A DNA stretch of 5,686 nucleotides from JABDNZ01 sp964407425 (GTDB lineage Bacteria; Gemmatimonadota; Gemmatimonadetes; Longimicrobiales; Gaopeijiaceae). The notes below the pieces were generated by a model. That model saw nothing but the letters and a program-made list of their open reading frames with translations, was not told where the DNA came from and searched no databases. The translations under genes were made by a program, and so were the position numbers. Of this stretch, positions 1 through 5,686 are shown one piece after another (the first letter of the stretch is position 1; the number at the start of each line of letters is the position of its first letter). The stretch covers positions 1-5,686 of the forward strand of contig CAYOVN010000206.1 in assembly GCA_964407425.1 (NCBI GenBank), in the 5' to 3' direction.

Positions 1-704
1 GAGCCGATCATCAAATCCGCCGCCGGCAGAAGGGAAGGGCCATCCGGTCCTCGCAGTACCAGAGTCACGTCGGCTTCCGGTACGGGAAACAGGCGAGCCG
101 AGACCGACGTGATGATGCCCAGCGTCCCCCAGCTCCCGATGGTCAGTCGGGTGAGGTCGAAACCGGCCACATTCTTCACCACTCGGCCACCCCAGTTGAG
201 TATCCGGCCGTCCCCCGACACCATGGACAGGCCCAGAATATGGTCTCGGGGAGTCCCATAGAGCTGGCCCAATGGCCCACTTACACCAAGAGAGACGGCA
301 GCTCCCAGGGACCCAGTTCCTCCCCCGGGCGGGTCGATGGGTAACCATTGGCCGTTGGCCGCCGTGGCCTCTCCGAGTGAGGAGAGAGTGATCCCCGCTT
401 CCGCCGTAAAGGTCAGGTCGGCGGGTTCGTACTCCCTTATCGCAGCCATCCTCCCCGTGCTCACCACCAGGTCGGCCTCGACGCTCCCGCCACCACCAAG
501 CCAGGTGCCCTGTCCCGCAGGAAGAACCTTCCAGCCCTCGCGGCTGGCCATGGCCATGATCTTCCCCAATTCCTCAGCTGAGGAGGGGACCACTACGGCC
601 CCGGGAGCCGAACCGCCTGATCTCCACTCGGTACACTGGGCTTCCGGTAGCAGAGTATTCGGCGAGACCAGCTTTCCGAGAGCCGACCGAAGGGAAGTGG
701 TCAT
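1..704 (-). CDS. glcE: Glycolate oxidase FAD-binding subunit GlcE, 3' end cut by window edge
   Basis: I translated this frame directly; it stays open for 234 codons from the ATG at 704 to the window edge, so the C-terminal part is missing. The visible part is the FAD-binding PCMH-type domain. It has a PAGQGTWLGGGG-like FAD loop (residues about 62-73), a PPGGGTGSLGAAVSLGVSGP stretch (125-144), and GRVVKNVAGFDLTRL followed by GSWGTLGIIT (173-199). The last matches the GR-VxKNVAGYDLSRL-GSxGxLGV block of E. coli GlcE. In that family GlcE works with GlcD and the Fe-S protein GlcF to oxidise glycolate to glyoxylate at the membrane and pass electrons to the quinone pool. The start codon overlaps the glcD stop (ATGA), with a good Shine-Dalgarno 7 nt upstream, which indicates translational coupling. 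A glcF gene would be expected to the left of the window. A related lactate or other 2-hydroxyacid substrate cannot be excluded. Confidence 0.9.
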   Translation of the reverse strand, partial: MTTSLRSALGKLVSPNTLLPEAQCTEWRSGGSAPGAVVVPSSAEELGKIMAMASREGWKVLPAGQGTWLGGGGSVEADLVVSTGRMAAIREYEPADLTFTAEAGITLSSLGEATAANGQWLPIDPPGGGTGSLGAAVSLGVSGPLGQLYGTPRDHILGLSMVSGDGRILNWGGRVVKNVAGFDLTRLTIGSWGTLGIITSVSARLFPVPEADVTLVLRGPDGPSLLPAADLMIG

Positions 705-2203
705 GCCATGTCTCCCCGGTCGGGGAGGACTTTGCCGGGGTTACATAAACCTTGGGGATCGAAGACGGCCTTCACACCGCGGAGGACGTCCAACTCCCCG
801 GGTGAAAACACCAGCGGCATATACTTCCTCTTGTCGATGCCCACGCCATGTTCGCCGGTGATGGTTCCGCCCGCATCCACGCAGACCGCCATGATCTCTC
901 GCGAGGCCTCCTCGACCCGCTGGGTCTCCTCGGCGTCCCTACGATCGAAAACGATGTTGGGGTGTAGGTTTCCATCCCCGGCATGGAAGACGTTGGCCAC
1001 CTGAACCCCATAACGATCCGCGATTTCCGATATTTTGCTCAGCACCTCTGGAAGCCTCGTCCGCGGTACGGTCGCATCTTGCACCAGGAGGTCGGGCGCC
1101 AGACGTCCCATGGCGCCAAACGCCTTCTTTCGGCCCTTCCAAAGTGCCATCCGTTCGTCTTCGCTCCTGGCCTGACGAACCTCTCGGGCACCGGCCGCTT
1201 CGCAGCACCGAGCCGCCTGTTCTGCTTCCAGATCCAGTCCGGCATCAACACCGTCGAACTCCACCACCAACGCTGCCGCTACATCGGTAGGATAACCAGC
1301 GGCGAAAATGCTGGCCTCGACGGCCTTGATGGTGTTCTTGTCCACGATCTCCAGGGCAGCCGGTAGCAGCCCTTCAGCAATGATGGCCGTCACCGCTCTT
1401 CCAGCATCCTCAAGGGTCTCGAACATAGCCAGGAGGGTTCTGGTCGATTCGGGAATGGGGAGGAGGGCTACTTCCACTTCGGCCGCCAAGCCAAAACAAC
1501 CCTCTGATCCCACGAAGAGGCCTACCAGGTCGAAGGAGGGCGCCTCTCTTCCCAGCCCCCCCAGCCACACGACCTTTCCGTCGGGAAGAACCACCCGCAG
1601 TCCAGTGATGTACCGACAGGTGACCCCGTACTTCAGGCAGTGAGGGCCGCCGGAATTCTCGGCTACGTTCCCCCCGATGGTGCATGCTGTTTGGGAGGAT
1701 GGGTCGGGAGCATAGTGGAGCCCGTGGGGGGCAGCGGCTTCCGTGAGGTGCGTGTTCAGAACCCCGCACTGAACCAACGCCCTGCGGTTGAGGGGGTCGA
1801 CCTCGAGGATCTGGTTCATGCGTGAAGTACCCACTACCACGCCGCCGGCGATGGCCAACGCCCCACCGGAGAGGCCTGTACCGGAACCTCGAGGAACCAC
1901 GGGAATCCCGGCCCCGTGCAGAGCCCTGAATACGGAGGAGGCCTCCTCTGTGGTAGCGGGAAGCACGACGGCCTGGGGTGCACGGCTGTGGGCCGTTTGG
2001 GCGTCTGCCTCATAAACCAGGAGGCGATCCGGATCGGTGAGGACCCAATCCTTCCCCACAACTGCCTCCAACTCCCGAAGGATGTTCGCAGGCAGGGACA
2101 TGTCCAAGGGCATTCCAAGGTTGGAGCAAGAAGCCTGTGCGCTGATCCGCCCCATCTCCGGGGAAGGCTCCAAAGGTCGATTCTGTTTGGGGGAGGATAC
2201 CAT
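701..2203 (-). CDS. glcD: Glycolate oxidase FAD-linked catalytic subunit GlcD
   Basis: This FAD-linked 2-hydroxyacid oxidase/dehydrogenase is up to 500 aa, close to E. coli GlcD (about 499 aa), and aligns along its whole length. Visible motifs on the 500-aa numbering: the FAD loop PRGSGTGLSGGA (104-115); APDPSSQTACTIGGNVAENS (165-184) followed by GGPHCLKYG; the metal/substrate-site block VANVFHAGDGNLHP (402-415); GEHGVGIDKR (450-459); and the C-terminal FDPQGLCNPGK (481-491). It would oxidise glycolate (or a related D-2-hydroxyacid) at FAD and work with GlcE and GlcF. It follows the MBL gene by 28 bp and overlaps glcE by 4 bp. The start is uncertain. The first ATG (2203) lacks a Shine-Dalgarno, and residues 1-34 look unconserved. 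Met17 (2155), Met31 (2113) and Met35 (2101, giving MSLPANILRELEAVVG) are all possible, and 2101 best fits short family members. D-lactate dehydrogenase activity is the main alternative to glycolate oxidation; the adjacent glcE favours glycolate. Confidence 0.93.
   Translation of the reverse strand: MVSSPKQNRPLEPSPEMGRISAQASCSNLGMPLDMSLPANILRELEAVVGKDWVLTDPDRLLVYEADAQTAHSRAPQAVVLPATTEEASSVFRALHGAGIPVVPRGSGTGLSGGALAIAGGVVVGTSRMNQILEVDPLNRRALVQCGVLNTHLTEAAAPHGLHYAPDPSSQTACTIGGNVAENSGGPHCLKYGVTCRYITGLRVVLPDGKVVWLGGLGREAPSFDLVGLFVGSEGCFGLAAEVEVALLPIPESTRTLLAMFETLEDAGRAVTAIIAEGLLPAALEIVDKNTIKAVEASIFAAGYPTDVAAALVVEFDGVDAGLDLEAEQAARCCEAAGAREVRQARSEDERMALWKGRKKAFGAMGRLAPDLLVQDATVPRTRLPEVLSKISEIADRYGVQVANVFHAGDGNLHPNIVFDRRDAEETQRVEEASREIMAVCVDAGGTITGEHGVGIDKRKYMPLVFSPGELDVLRGVKAVFDPQGLCNPGKVLPDRGDMA
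712..717 (-). promoter_or_regulatory. Ribosome binding site of glcE
   Basis: GGGGAG on the minus strand, 7 nt before the ATG at 704, inside the last codons of glcD. It supports the choice of the ATGA-overlap start for glcE. Confidence 0.6.
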
Positions 2204-2231
2204 GGAGGCCGCGACGCTAGCAACCAGACGA

Positions 2232-3014
2232 TCAGGAACCTCGGCTTGTCGCTCCGTTCGATGGACTGTCCAGATGGAAGAGCATGACCTCGACGCTCCT
2301 TCTCGCCGCCTTCACCAAACGGTCGGGAAGTTCACCTCCATAGATGGCCCTGGCCAGGTCCTCGGGGGGAGCGCCGGGGTTGAGCCGCCGGGCTTCAGCC
2401 ACTTCTCGAATTCGGTCTTCCCGATGGTTTCGAAATCTGTCCAGTGCTAAAGTGGGGTTGGTGAGGGGAGGACCGTGGGCCGGGTAGATGGCCAGCGGGG
2501 ACAGGACTCGCACCTTCTCCAGGGACTCCAGGTAGTCGGCGACGCACCCGCGATACTCGCCGATCCATGTGGTATTGCCCCTTCCCAACATGAGATCACC
2601 CACAAAGAGCCCCCCGGCATCGACCCAGTGAAAAGCCAAGTGTTCCTGTGTGTGCCCCGGAACCTCTACCACGGCCAACTCCCCCTGATCAGTGCCGATC
2701 CTGTCCCCCTCCTCGAGAACTTCGACCACTGCTGGATCAGGGGAGGCCTGCCGGTACGAAGGAGAAGCGAAGACCCGGACGCCTAGTTTTTCGGCAAGGG
2801 AAGAGGCTCCTCCAGCGTGGTCGCTATGCCCATGGGTGAGGAGAATGCGAACCTCCTCGGCAGTTTCCAGGAAAGAAACGAGGGCCCGGAGGTGAGTTTC
2901 CACCTCCGGGCCCGGATCGATGACGGCAACCGTCTTTTTCCCGATGAGAAAGGTGCGAGTCCCGTCCAGGGTAAACGGCCCCCGGTTCCCAGCCTTCACC
3001 ACTCGGGGCTCCAC
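2232..3014 (-). CDS. LACTB2-like metallo-beta-lactamase-fold hydrolase
   Basis: A 260-aa metallo-beta-lactamase fold protein. The zinc motif THGHSDHAGG (60-69) supplies H61, H63, D65 and H66. Further ligands are H121 in VPGHTQEH, D140 in FVGDLMLGRGNT and H180 in YPAHGPP. The N-terminal NRGPFTLDGTRTFLIG (10-25), the GD-LGxGNTTWIG segment and a C-terminal helical region (about 195-250, winged-helix-like) resemble human LACTB2 rather than a classical glyoxalase II. Family members include single-strand endoribonucleases and various hydrolases, so the substrate is unknown. The longest frame opens at a TTG (3095), overlaps the GAF gene and adds a low-complexity Gly/Ser/Pro leader absent from the family. 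I chose the GTG at 3014, which has AAAGGG 8 nt upstream and begins where homology starts. This leaves a 55-bp gap to the GAF gene. The stop is 28 bp before the first ATG of glcD, so co-transcription is likely. Confidence 0.88.
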   Translation of the reverse strand: MEPRVVKAGNRGPFTLDGTRTFLIGKKTVAVIDPGPEVETHLRALVSFLETAEEVRILLTHGHSDHAGGASSLAEKLGVRVFASPSYRQASPDPAVVEVLEEGDRIGTDQGELAVVEVPGHTQEHLAFHWVDAGGLFVGDLMLGRGNTTWIGEYRGCVADYLESLEKVRVLSPLAIYPAHGPPLTNPTLALDRFRNHREDRIREVAEARRLNPGAPPEDLARAIYGGELPDRLVKAARRSVEVMLFHLDSPSNGATSRGS

Positions 3015-3022
3015 CCCTAGCG

Positions 3023-3028
3023 CCCTTT
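3023..3028 (-). promoter_or_regulatory. Ribosome binding site deciding the GTG start of the MBL gene
   Basis: AAAGGG on the minus strand, 8 nt before the GTG at 3014, inside a purine-rich run. No ATG occurs in the upstream part of this frame, only a TTG at 3095 without a Shine-Dalgarno. The site therefore supports the shorter protein. Confidence 0.45.
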
Positions 3029-3069
3029 CTCCCCCACTTCCGCCGGAACTTCCTCGCTTCGGAGCTCCG

Positions 3070-3546
3070 TCAGCTGGGGCGCCGCTCGGCGGCAAGCTGC
3101 TCGGCCAATTTATCAGCGACCGAGGTCACCGCGATCTCGTCCTCGGGCGTGAAGGCGTCTGGCTCCATGGAGTCGATGTCGAGAAGGCCGAAGATCTCGT
3201 CGCCAGCCCGGATCAGAACAACCATTTCCGAGGCCACGCCAGGATTGTCCTCGATGTATTTCTCGACCTGACTCACATCAGCGACCATCTGATTGGCCTG
3301 TTCGGCCACGGCCGTTCCGGTGACACCCTCCCCCACCGGGATCTTGGCGTGCTCGGTTCTGGGACCGACGTAGTTGTGAAGCCAGACCTCATTGGCCTCT
3401 CCGTCCAGAAGGAACGCTCCTACCCAGTCGAACCGGTCGTCGCCTTCCATGATGCTCCGCACCGCATAGCGGATAAGGGCATCCGACAGATACCCGTCGT
3501 CCCTCATCTCCTGGATTTCCTTCACCATCTCGGCTGAATCAAACAT
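3070..3546 (-). CDS. GAF-domain protein, free-Met-R-sulfoxide reductase type but lacking all cysteines
   Basis: A 158-aa cytoplasmic protein made of one GAF domain. It resembles E. coli fRMsr (YebR/MsrC): WVGAFLL (41-47), the KIPVGEGVTGTAVAEQ block (68-83), VASEMVVLI (104-112) and FGLLDIDS (119-126). Family enzymes reduce free methionine-R-sulfoxide with conserved cysteines (E. coli C84, C94, C118 as I recall). By eye these positions are H66, T76 and D100 here, and the protein contains no cysteine anywhere. The acidic residues assigned to ligand binding in the family seem kept as E107, D123 and D125. It is therefore probably not a working reductase of the known type; a small-molecule sensor or binding protein is an inference. 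The ATG at 3546 has AGGA 9 nt upstream. It is the first gene of the likely four-gene minus-strand operon with the MBL protein and glcDE. Confidence 0.85.
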   Translation of the reverse strand: MFDSAEMVKEIQEMRDDGYLSDALIRYAVRSIMEGDDRFDWVGAFLLDGEANEVWLHNYVGPRTEHAKIPVGEGVTGTAVAEQANQMVADVSQVEKYIEDNPGVASEMVVLIRAGDEIFGLLDIDSMEPDAFTPEDEIAVTSVADKLAEQLAAERRPS

Positions 3547-3555
3547 TCAAGTAAG

Positions 3556-3559
3556 TCCT
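3556..3559 (-). promoter_or_regulatory. Ribosome binding site of the GAF gene
   Basis: AGGA on the minus strand with 9 nt to the ATG at 3546. It supports that start. Confidence 0.5.
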
Positions 3560-3606
3560 GTTATGGCCCGTCTTCCTCATACACCCCTCGGGGCAGAGCA
3601 TTCCAA

Positions 3607-3633
3607 CTAATACAAGACAGTGCCCTGAATCAA
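3607..3633 (-). promoter_or_regulatory. Weak candidate promoter for the GAF-MBL-glcDE genes
   Basis: On the minus strand, TTGATT (3633-3628) is followed after 15 bp by TATTAG (3612-3607), about 60 bp before the GAF start codon. The spacer is short and the -10 box is only a partial match. This is the best sigma70-like pair I could find in the gap, but it may be chance. Confidence 0.2.
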
Positions 3634-3642
3634 GTGCTAGGT

Positions 3643-3676
3643 GGCCGGAGAGCGTCCCGGGATCCTGTCCCCGGCC
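3643..3676 (-). terminator. GC-rich imperfect stem-loop downstream of the M42 peptidase gene
   Basis: Arms GGCCGGGGA and TCTCCGGCC (minus-strand reading, 3676-3668 and 3651-3643) can form a 9-bp stem with one G-U pair and a 16-nt loop. It begins 33 nt past the peptidase stop at 3710. No U-tract follows, so it is not a canonical Rho-independent terminator. It could be a partial terminator or an RNA 3'-end stabiliser. It is the clearest structure in the 163-bp gap. Confidence 0.3.
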
Positions 3677-3709
3677 TCCCGTCCGTCATGTGCTAATTCA
3701 CGCTCCACC

Positions 3710-4777
3710 CTACCTGGGGGTGAAGTCTGTCCCAACATCCAGCCGTCGAATAAAGGCTGCCAGAAGCCGGGCAGTCAGCTGGAGGTCCGCAAGGCTCACG
3801 ATCTCATTGGGAGAATGCATGTACCTATTGGGAACCGAAACCAGGCCTGTGGGCACACCGACCCGGACCAAATGGATGGCATCCGCATCGGTCCGGGTGG
3901 ATCGCGGTGCTGCTTGGAAGGTGTGTTTGATCCCCTCTTCCTCGGCAGCTTCCACCAATCGCTGAAAGACCACTGGATGATTAGCCGATCCGCGACTCAA
4001 AACGGGTCCGCCGCCGATCTTGTGATCACCCAGCTCCTTCTTTTCGATGTCTGGGACGTCGGTGCTGAAGGTCACGTCTACCACCAACGCCGCATCGGGC
4101 TCCAAGGCGAAGGCGCTCGAGCGAGCCCCGCCGCCGGAGAAGGCTATCTCTTCCTGCACCGTGGCCACGGCCATAGCCGCCGCCTCAGGCGGGTCCTCGG
4201 ACAAAAGCCTAAGAGCCTCCAGAACCACATAGGCCCCGATTCGGTTGTCGATAGCCCTGCTCGCAATTCGGTCCCCGGCTAGCCGAACCACCCCTGCATC
4301 CAGGACCATGGGATCTCCCACCCGGACTCCCAGTGCAGCGACTTCCTCATCGCTCGAGGCACCCAGGTCGACCCAGAGATCAGTGGTTTTCGTCGCCTTG
4401 TCCCTCTCCTCTTTCTTGATGAGGTGAATCGGCTTCTTCCCGATCACACCGGGCACTTCTCCTTCACCTCCCAAAACCCTGACTCTCTGACCAACCAGGA
4501 CCTGTGGGTCCCACCCACCGATCTCGTCGAAAAAGAGAAAGCCCTGTTCATCGACATGGGTTATCTGAAGACCGATCTCGTCGATGTGCCCGGCCATCAT
4601 CACCCTGGGAGCCCCATCGGAATTCAGGGATGCGATGGAATTGCCCGTCACATCCGTCCAGACATCCGCTGCGAAGCCTTCCGCCTCCTGACGCCAGATC
4701 CGGGCGGGGCCCGTTTCGAAACCCGATGGGCCAGGGGCATTCAACAAACGCTCGAGGAACTCGACTCGGTCAGGCAT
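3710..4777 (-). CDS. M42-family metallo-aminopeptidase (FrvX / glutamyl aminopeptidase type)
   Basis: A 355-aa protein, typical of M42 cocatalytic metallopeptidases, which are cytoplasmic and often form large TET particles that trim peptides from the N-terminus. Expected active-site elements are in order: H64 in MAGHIDEIG, D177 in RAIDNRIG (bridging metal), E209-E210 in TVQEEIAFSGG (general base and metal ligand), D234 in VVDVTFSTDVPD, and H321 in NRYMHSPNE. GFLFFDEIGGWDPQVLVGQR (79-98) is the usual segment between the first ligand and the PDZ-like dimerisation domain. The frame extends back to an ATG at 4906, but this would add 43 Arg/Pro-rich residues and overlap fxsA by 50 bp. Met at 4777 starts MPDRVEFLERLLNAPGPSGFE, where family proteins begin, although its Shine-Dalgarno is weak. 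Specificity (acidic, neutral or broad) cannot be read from the sequence, and cellulase-type naming seen in some M42 entries is not supported. It may be transcribed with fxsA, 79 bp upstream. Confidence 0.92.
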   Translation of the reverse strand: MPDRVEFLERLLNAPGPSGFETGPARIWRQEAEGFAADVWTDVTGNSIASLNSDGAPRVMMAGHIDEIGLQITHVDEQGFLFFDEIGGWDPQVLVGQRVRVLGGEGEVPGVIGKKPIHLIKKEERDKATKTTDLWVDLGASSDEEVAALGVRVGDPMVLDAGVVRLAGDRIASRAIDNRIGAYVVLEALRLLSEDPPEAAAMAVATVQEEIAFSGGGARSSAFALEPDAALVVDVTFSTDVPDIEKKELGDHKIGGGPVLSRGSANHPVVFQRLVEAAEEEGIKHTFQAAPRSTRTDADAIHLVRVGVPTGLVSVPNRYMHSPNEIVSLADLQLTARLLAAFIRRLDVGTDFTPR

Positions 4778-4856
4778 GTCCGAAACCCGTCCATGAGGTG
4801 GTTTTGGTCTTGGAATTCGGGAAAGATATGAGAGAGGAGCGCCCAGAACCAGGCGG

Positions 4857-5369
4857 TCACTTCTCCTTGGAACCCTCGTCTTCCACCACGATCTCCCCAG
4901 AGGCATCCGGAGAGTCGGGCGCCCGTTGATGAAAGCCGCCCAGATCGAACGCTGTGCCTGATGGAAATCCCGCCATGTGGGTAACCTTGATCGACCCGGA
5001 TTTCAGACCTTGCCCCAATCTCTTTCGGATGCGGCTCAGCAAAATCCGTCGGGTCGGTGGAAGCAGGAAGGAGAACCCGACGATGTCGGTGAGAATCCCG
5101 GGGGTTAGGAGGAGCGCTCCCCCCAGGAGGACGGCCAATCCGTCCAGAAGAGCAGTCCCTGGAAGCCGCCCGTGCGCCATCTCTCCCTTTATCCGCAAGA
5201 GAGTCCGAAGCCCCTCCAAGCGGGCCAGTGAAGCACCGGCAACCCCCGTCAGGACCACCAGCCCAATGGTGGGCCACAAACCCACCACTTGACCGAGCTG
5301 GATAAGGATGAATAACTCCAGGAGGGGCACCCCCACAAAAAGCAGGGCCAGGCGAGCAAGAACGGACAT
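4857..5369 (-). CDS. fxsA: FxsA family membrane protein
   Basis: A 170-aa polytopic inner-membrane protein. Hydrophobic segments are at about 5-27 (with PLLELF), 29-50 (GLWPTIGLVVLTGVAGASLA) and a long one at 73-104 ending in LLTPGILTDIVGFSFLLPPTR. The last block is the FxsA signature (LLxPGxLTDxxGxxLLxPPxR). A basic stretch (107-123) and an acidic, probably disordered cytoplasmic tail (150-170) follow. E. coli FxsA is about 158 aa. It was named for relieving F-plasmid exclusion of phage T7, but its general molecular role is not known. The ATG at 5369 is placed where the family begins, just before the first membrane segment; no clear Shine-Dalgarno precedes it. It is transcribed away from ispH and precedes the M42 peptidase gene. 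Confidence 0.9.
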   Translation of the reverse strand: MSVLARLALLFVGVPLLELFILIQLGQVVGLWPTIGLVVLTGVAGASLARLEGLRTLLRIKGEMAHGRLPGTALLDGLAVLLGGALLLTPGILTDIVGFSFLLPPTRRILLSRIRKRLGQGLKSGSIKVTHMAGFPSGTAFDLGGFHQRAPDSPDASGEIVVEDEGSKEK

Positions 5370-5413
5370 GAGACAAGGTACCCAAGCCGGAACAAGAAGG
5401 GTCCGGGGGGGTC

Positions 5414-5425
5414 TCGGTTAACCGA
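5414..5425. promoter_or_regulatory. 12-bp perfect palindrome between fxsA and ispH, possible operator
   Basis: TCGGTTAACCGA is fully self-complementary. It lies 44 bp upstream of the fxsA start and 68 bp upstream of the ispH start in the divergent intergenic region. Position and symmetry fit a dimeric regulator site, but no bound factor can be named and a single 12-bp palindrome may be chance. Confidence 0.3.
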
Positions 5426-5436
5426 CGACGGAACGC

Positions 5437-5456
5437 CCGATCAGGCCCCTGATCGG
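5437..5456. repeat. Inverted repeat with 8-bp arms and 4-nt loop between fxsA and ispH
   Basis: Arms CCGATCAG and CTGATCGG around GCCC form a perfect 8-bp hairpin 37 bp upstream of the ispH ATG. As RNA it could lie in the 5' leader of either divergent transcript; as DNA it could be an operator. No T-run follows on either strand, so a terminator is unlikely. I found no convincing -35/-10 pair for either gene in this 124-bp gap. Confidence 0.4.
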
Positions 5457-5493
5457 CATCTGTCATTGACCGAAGCCTGAAAGATGAAGTCCC

Positions 5494-5686
5494 ATGGAGA
5501 AGACCTATTTCCGCAGCGGCCTAGGCCTCAAGTCCGAGGTGAGGCCCCTTATCGACTCGGAATACCAGTCGGGAATCGTGGAGCGGATCCGCTCTCGGGG
5601 CTATACCGAGACTTTCGGCGACGTCACCATCCGCCTGGCCCAGGAATTCGGGTTTTGTTACGGGGTGGACCGAGCAGTGGACTACG
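5494..5686 (+). CDS. ispH: 4-hydroxy-3-methylbut-2-enyl diphosphate reductase IspH, N-terminal fragment cut by window edge
   Basis: The frame from the ATG at 5494 is open for 64 codons to the window end. It reads MEKTYFRSGLGLKSEVRP at the start and IRLAQEFGFCYGVDRAVDY at residues 46-64. GFCYGVDRAV carries the first cluster cysteine (C55) of IspH (family motif GFCxGVxRAV). The roughly 45 residues before it mark the long form also seen in cyanobacteria and plants, whereas E. coli IspH begins almost at this motif. IspH is a [4Fe-4S] enzyme that converts HMBPP into IPP and DMAPP, the last step of the MEP pathway. An earlier ATG at 5484 is out of frame. The upstream purine-rich stretch gives only a weak ribosome binding site. 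It is transcribed divergently from fxsA. Confidence 0.9.
   Translation, partial: MEKTYFRSGLGLKSEVRPLIDSEYQSGIVERIRSRGYTETFGDVTIRLAQEFGFCYGVDRAVDY

Noticed and set aside
337..861. 174-aa plus-strand open frame
   Set aside because: It is antisense to glcE and the end of glcD, both with clear family motifs. Its product is Pro/Arg-rich with no recognisable domain.
2920..3537. 205-aa plus-strand open frame
   Set aside because: It lies almost wholly opposite the GAF gene and the MBL start. The long antisense frame is expected in GC-rich DNA, and no motif is seen.
3584..3593. CCCCTCGGGG as a hairpin
   Set aside because: The 4-bp stem has only two loop bases, too tight for a stable hairpin, and no U-tract follows.
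3641..4282. 213-aa plus-strand open frame
   Set aside because: It is antisense to the M42 peptidase, whose metal ligands are intact. The translation looks like a reverse-strand shadow.
4778..4906. N-terminal extension of the M42 peptidase to the ATG at 4906
   Set aside because: It adds 43 unconserved Arg/Pro-rich residues and overlaps fxsA. The family start matches the Met at 4777.
4741..5466. 241-aa minus-strand open frame overlapping fxsA in another frame
   Set aside because: The product is rich in Arg, Gly and Pro without domain or hydrophobic pattern, while the fxsA frame has the full family signature.
1..5686. Mobile element, CRISPR, tRNA/rRNA or riboswitch
   Set aside because: No transposase or integrase motif, spaced direct repeats, tRNA-like cloverleaf or known riboswitch core was recognised on either strand by eye.

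Overview
The window is GC-rich and densely coding. It looks like a bacterial chromosome segment with ordinary housekeeping and metabolic genes. I see no mobile element, CRISPR array, rRNA, tRNA or phage gene. Five genes lie on the minus strand, plus a sixth at each edge: glcE runs off the left end on the minus strand, and ispH runs off the right end on the plus strand. The lineage cannot be fixed from this sequence. The long, cyanobacteria/plant-like N-terminus of IspH together with the high GC suggests a Gram-negative phylum such as Gemmatimonadota or a relative; this is a low-confidence guess.

Right part (about 3710-5686). A divergent intergenic region of 124 bp separates ispH (plus strand, last step of the MEP isoprenoid pathway, 5' end only) from fxsA (minus strand, small polytopic membrane protein). 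The gap carries a 12-bp perfect palindrome and a second inverted repeat with 8-bp arms. An M42-family metallo-aminopeptidase gene follows fxsA on the same strand, 79 bp downstream if it starts at the family-typical Met. A 163-bp gap with a GC-rich imperfect inverted repeat then separates this pair from the next genes.

Left part (1-3546). Four minus-strand genes run in a likely operon: a single-domain GAF protein of the free-methionine-R-sulfoxide-reductase type, a LACTB2-like metallo-beta-lactamase-fold hydrolase, glcD and glcE. The last two overlap by an ATGA stop/start and encode the FAD subunits of a glycolate oxidase-type complex. The Fe-S subunit gene glcF would be expected just beyond position 1 but is not visible.

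The main point of interest is the GAF protein. It keeps the fold and the acidic pocket residues of fRMsr but has no cysteine at all, so it cannot use the known reductase chemistry. I found no convincing sign of a wholly new system. Two gene starts (the MBL protein and the M42 peptidase) should be placed downstream of the longest possible ORF, and the glcD start is ambiguous.
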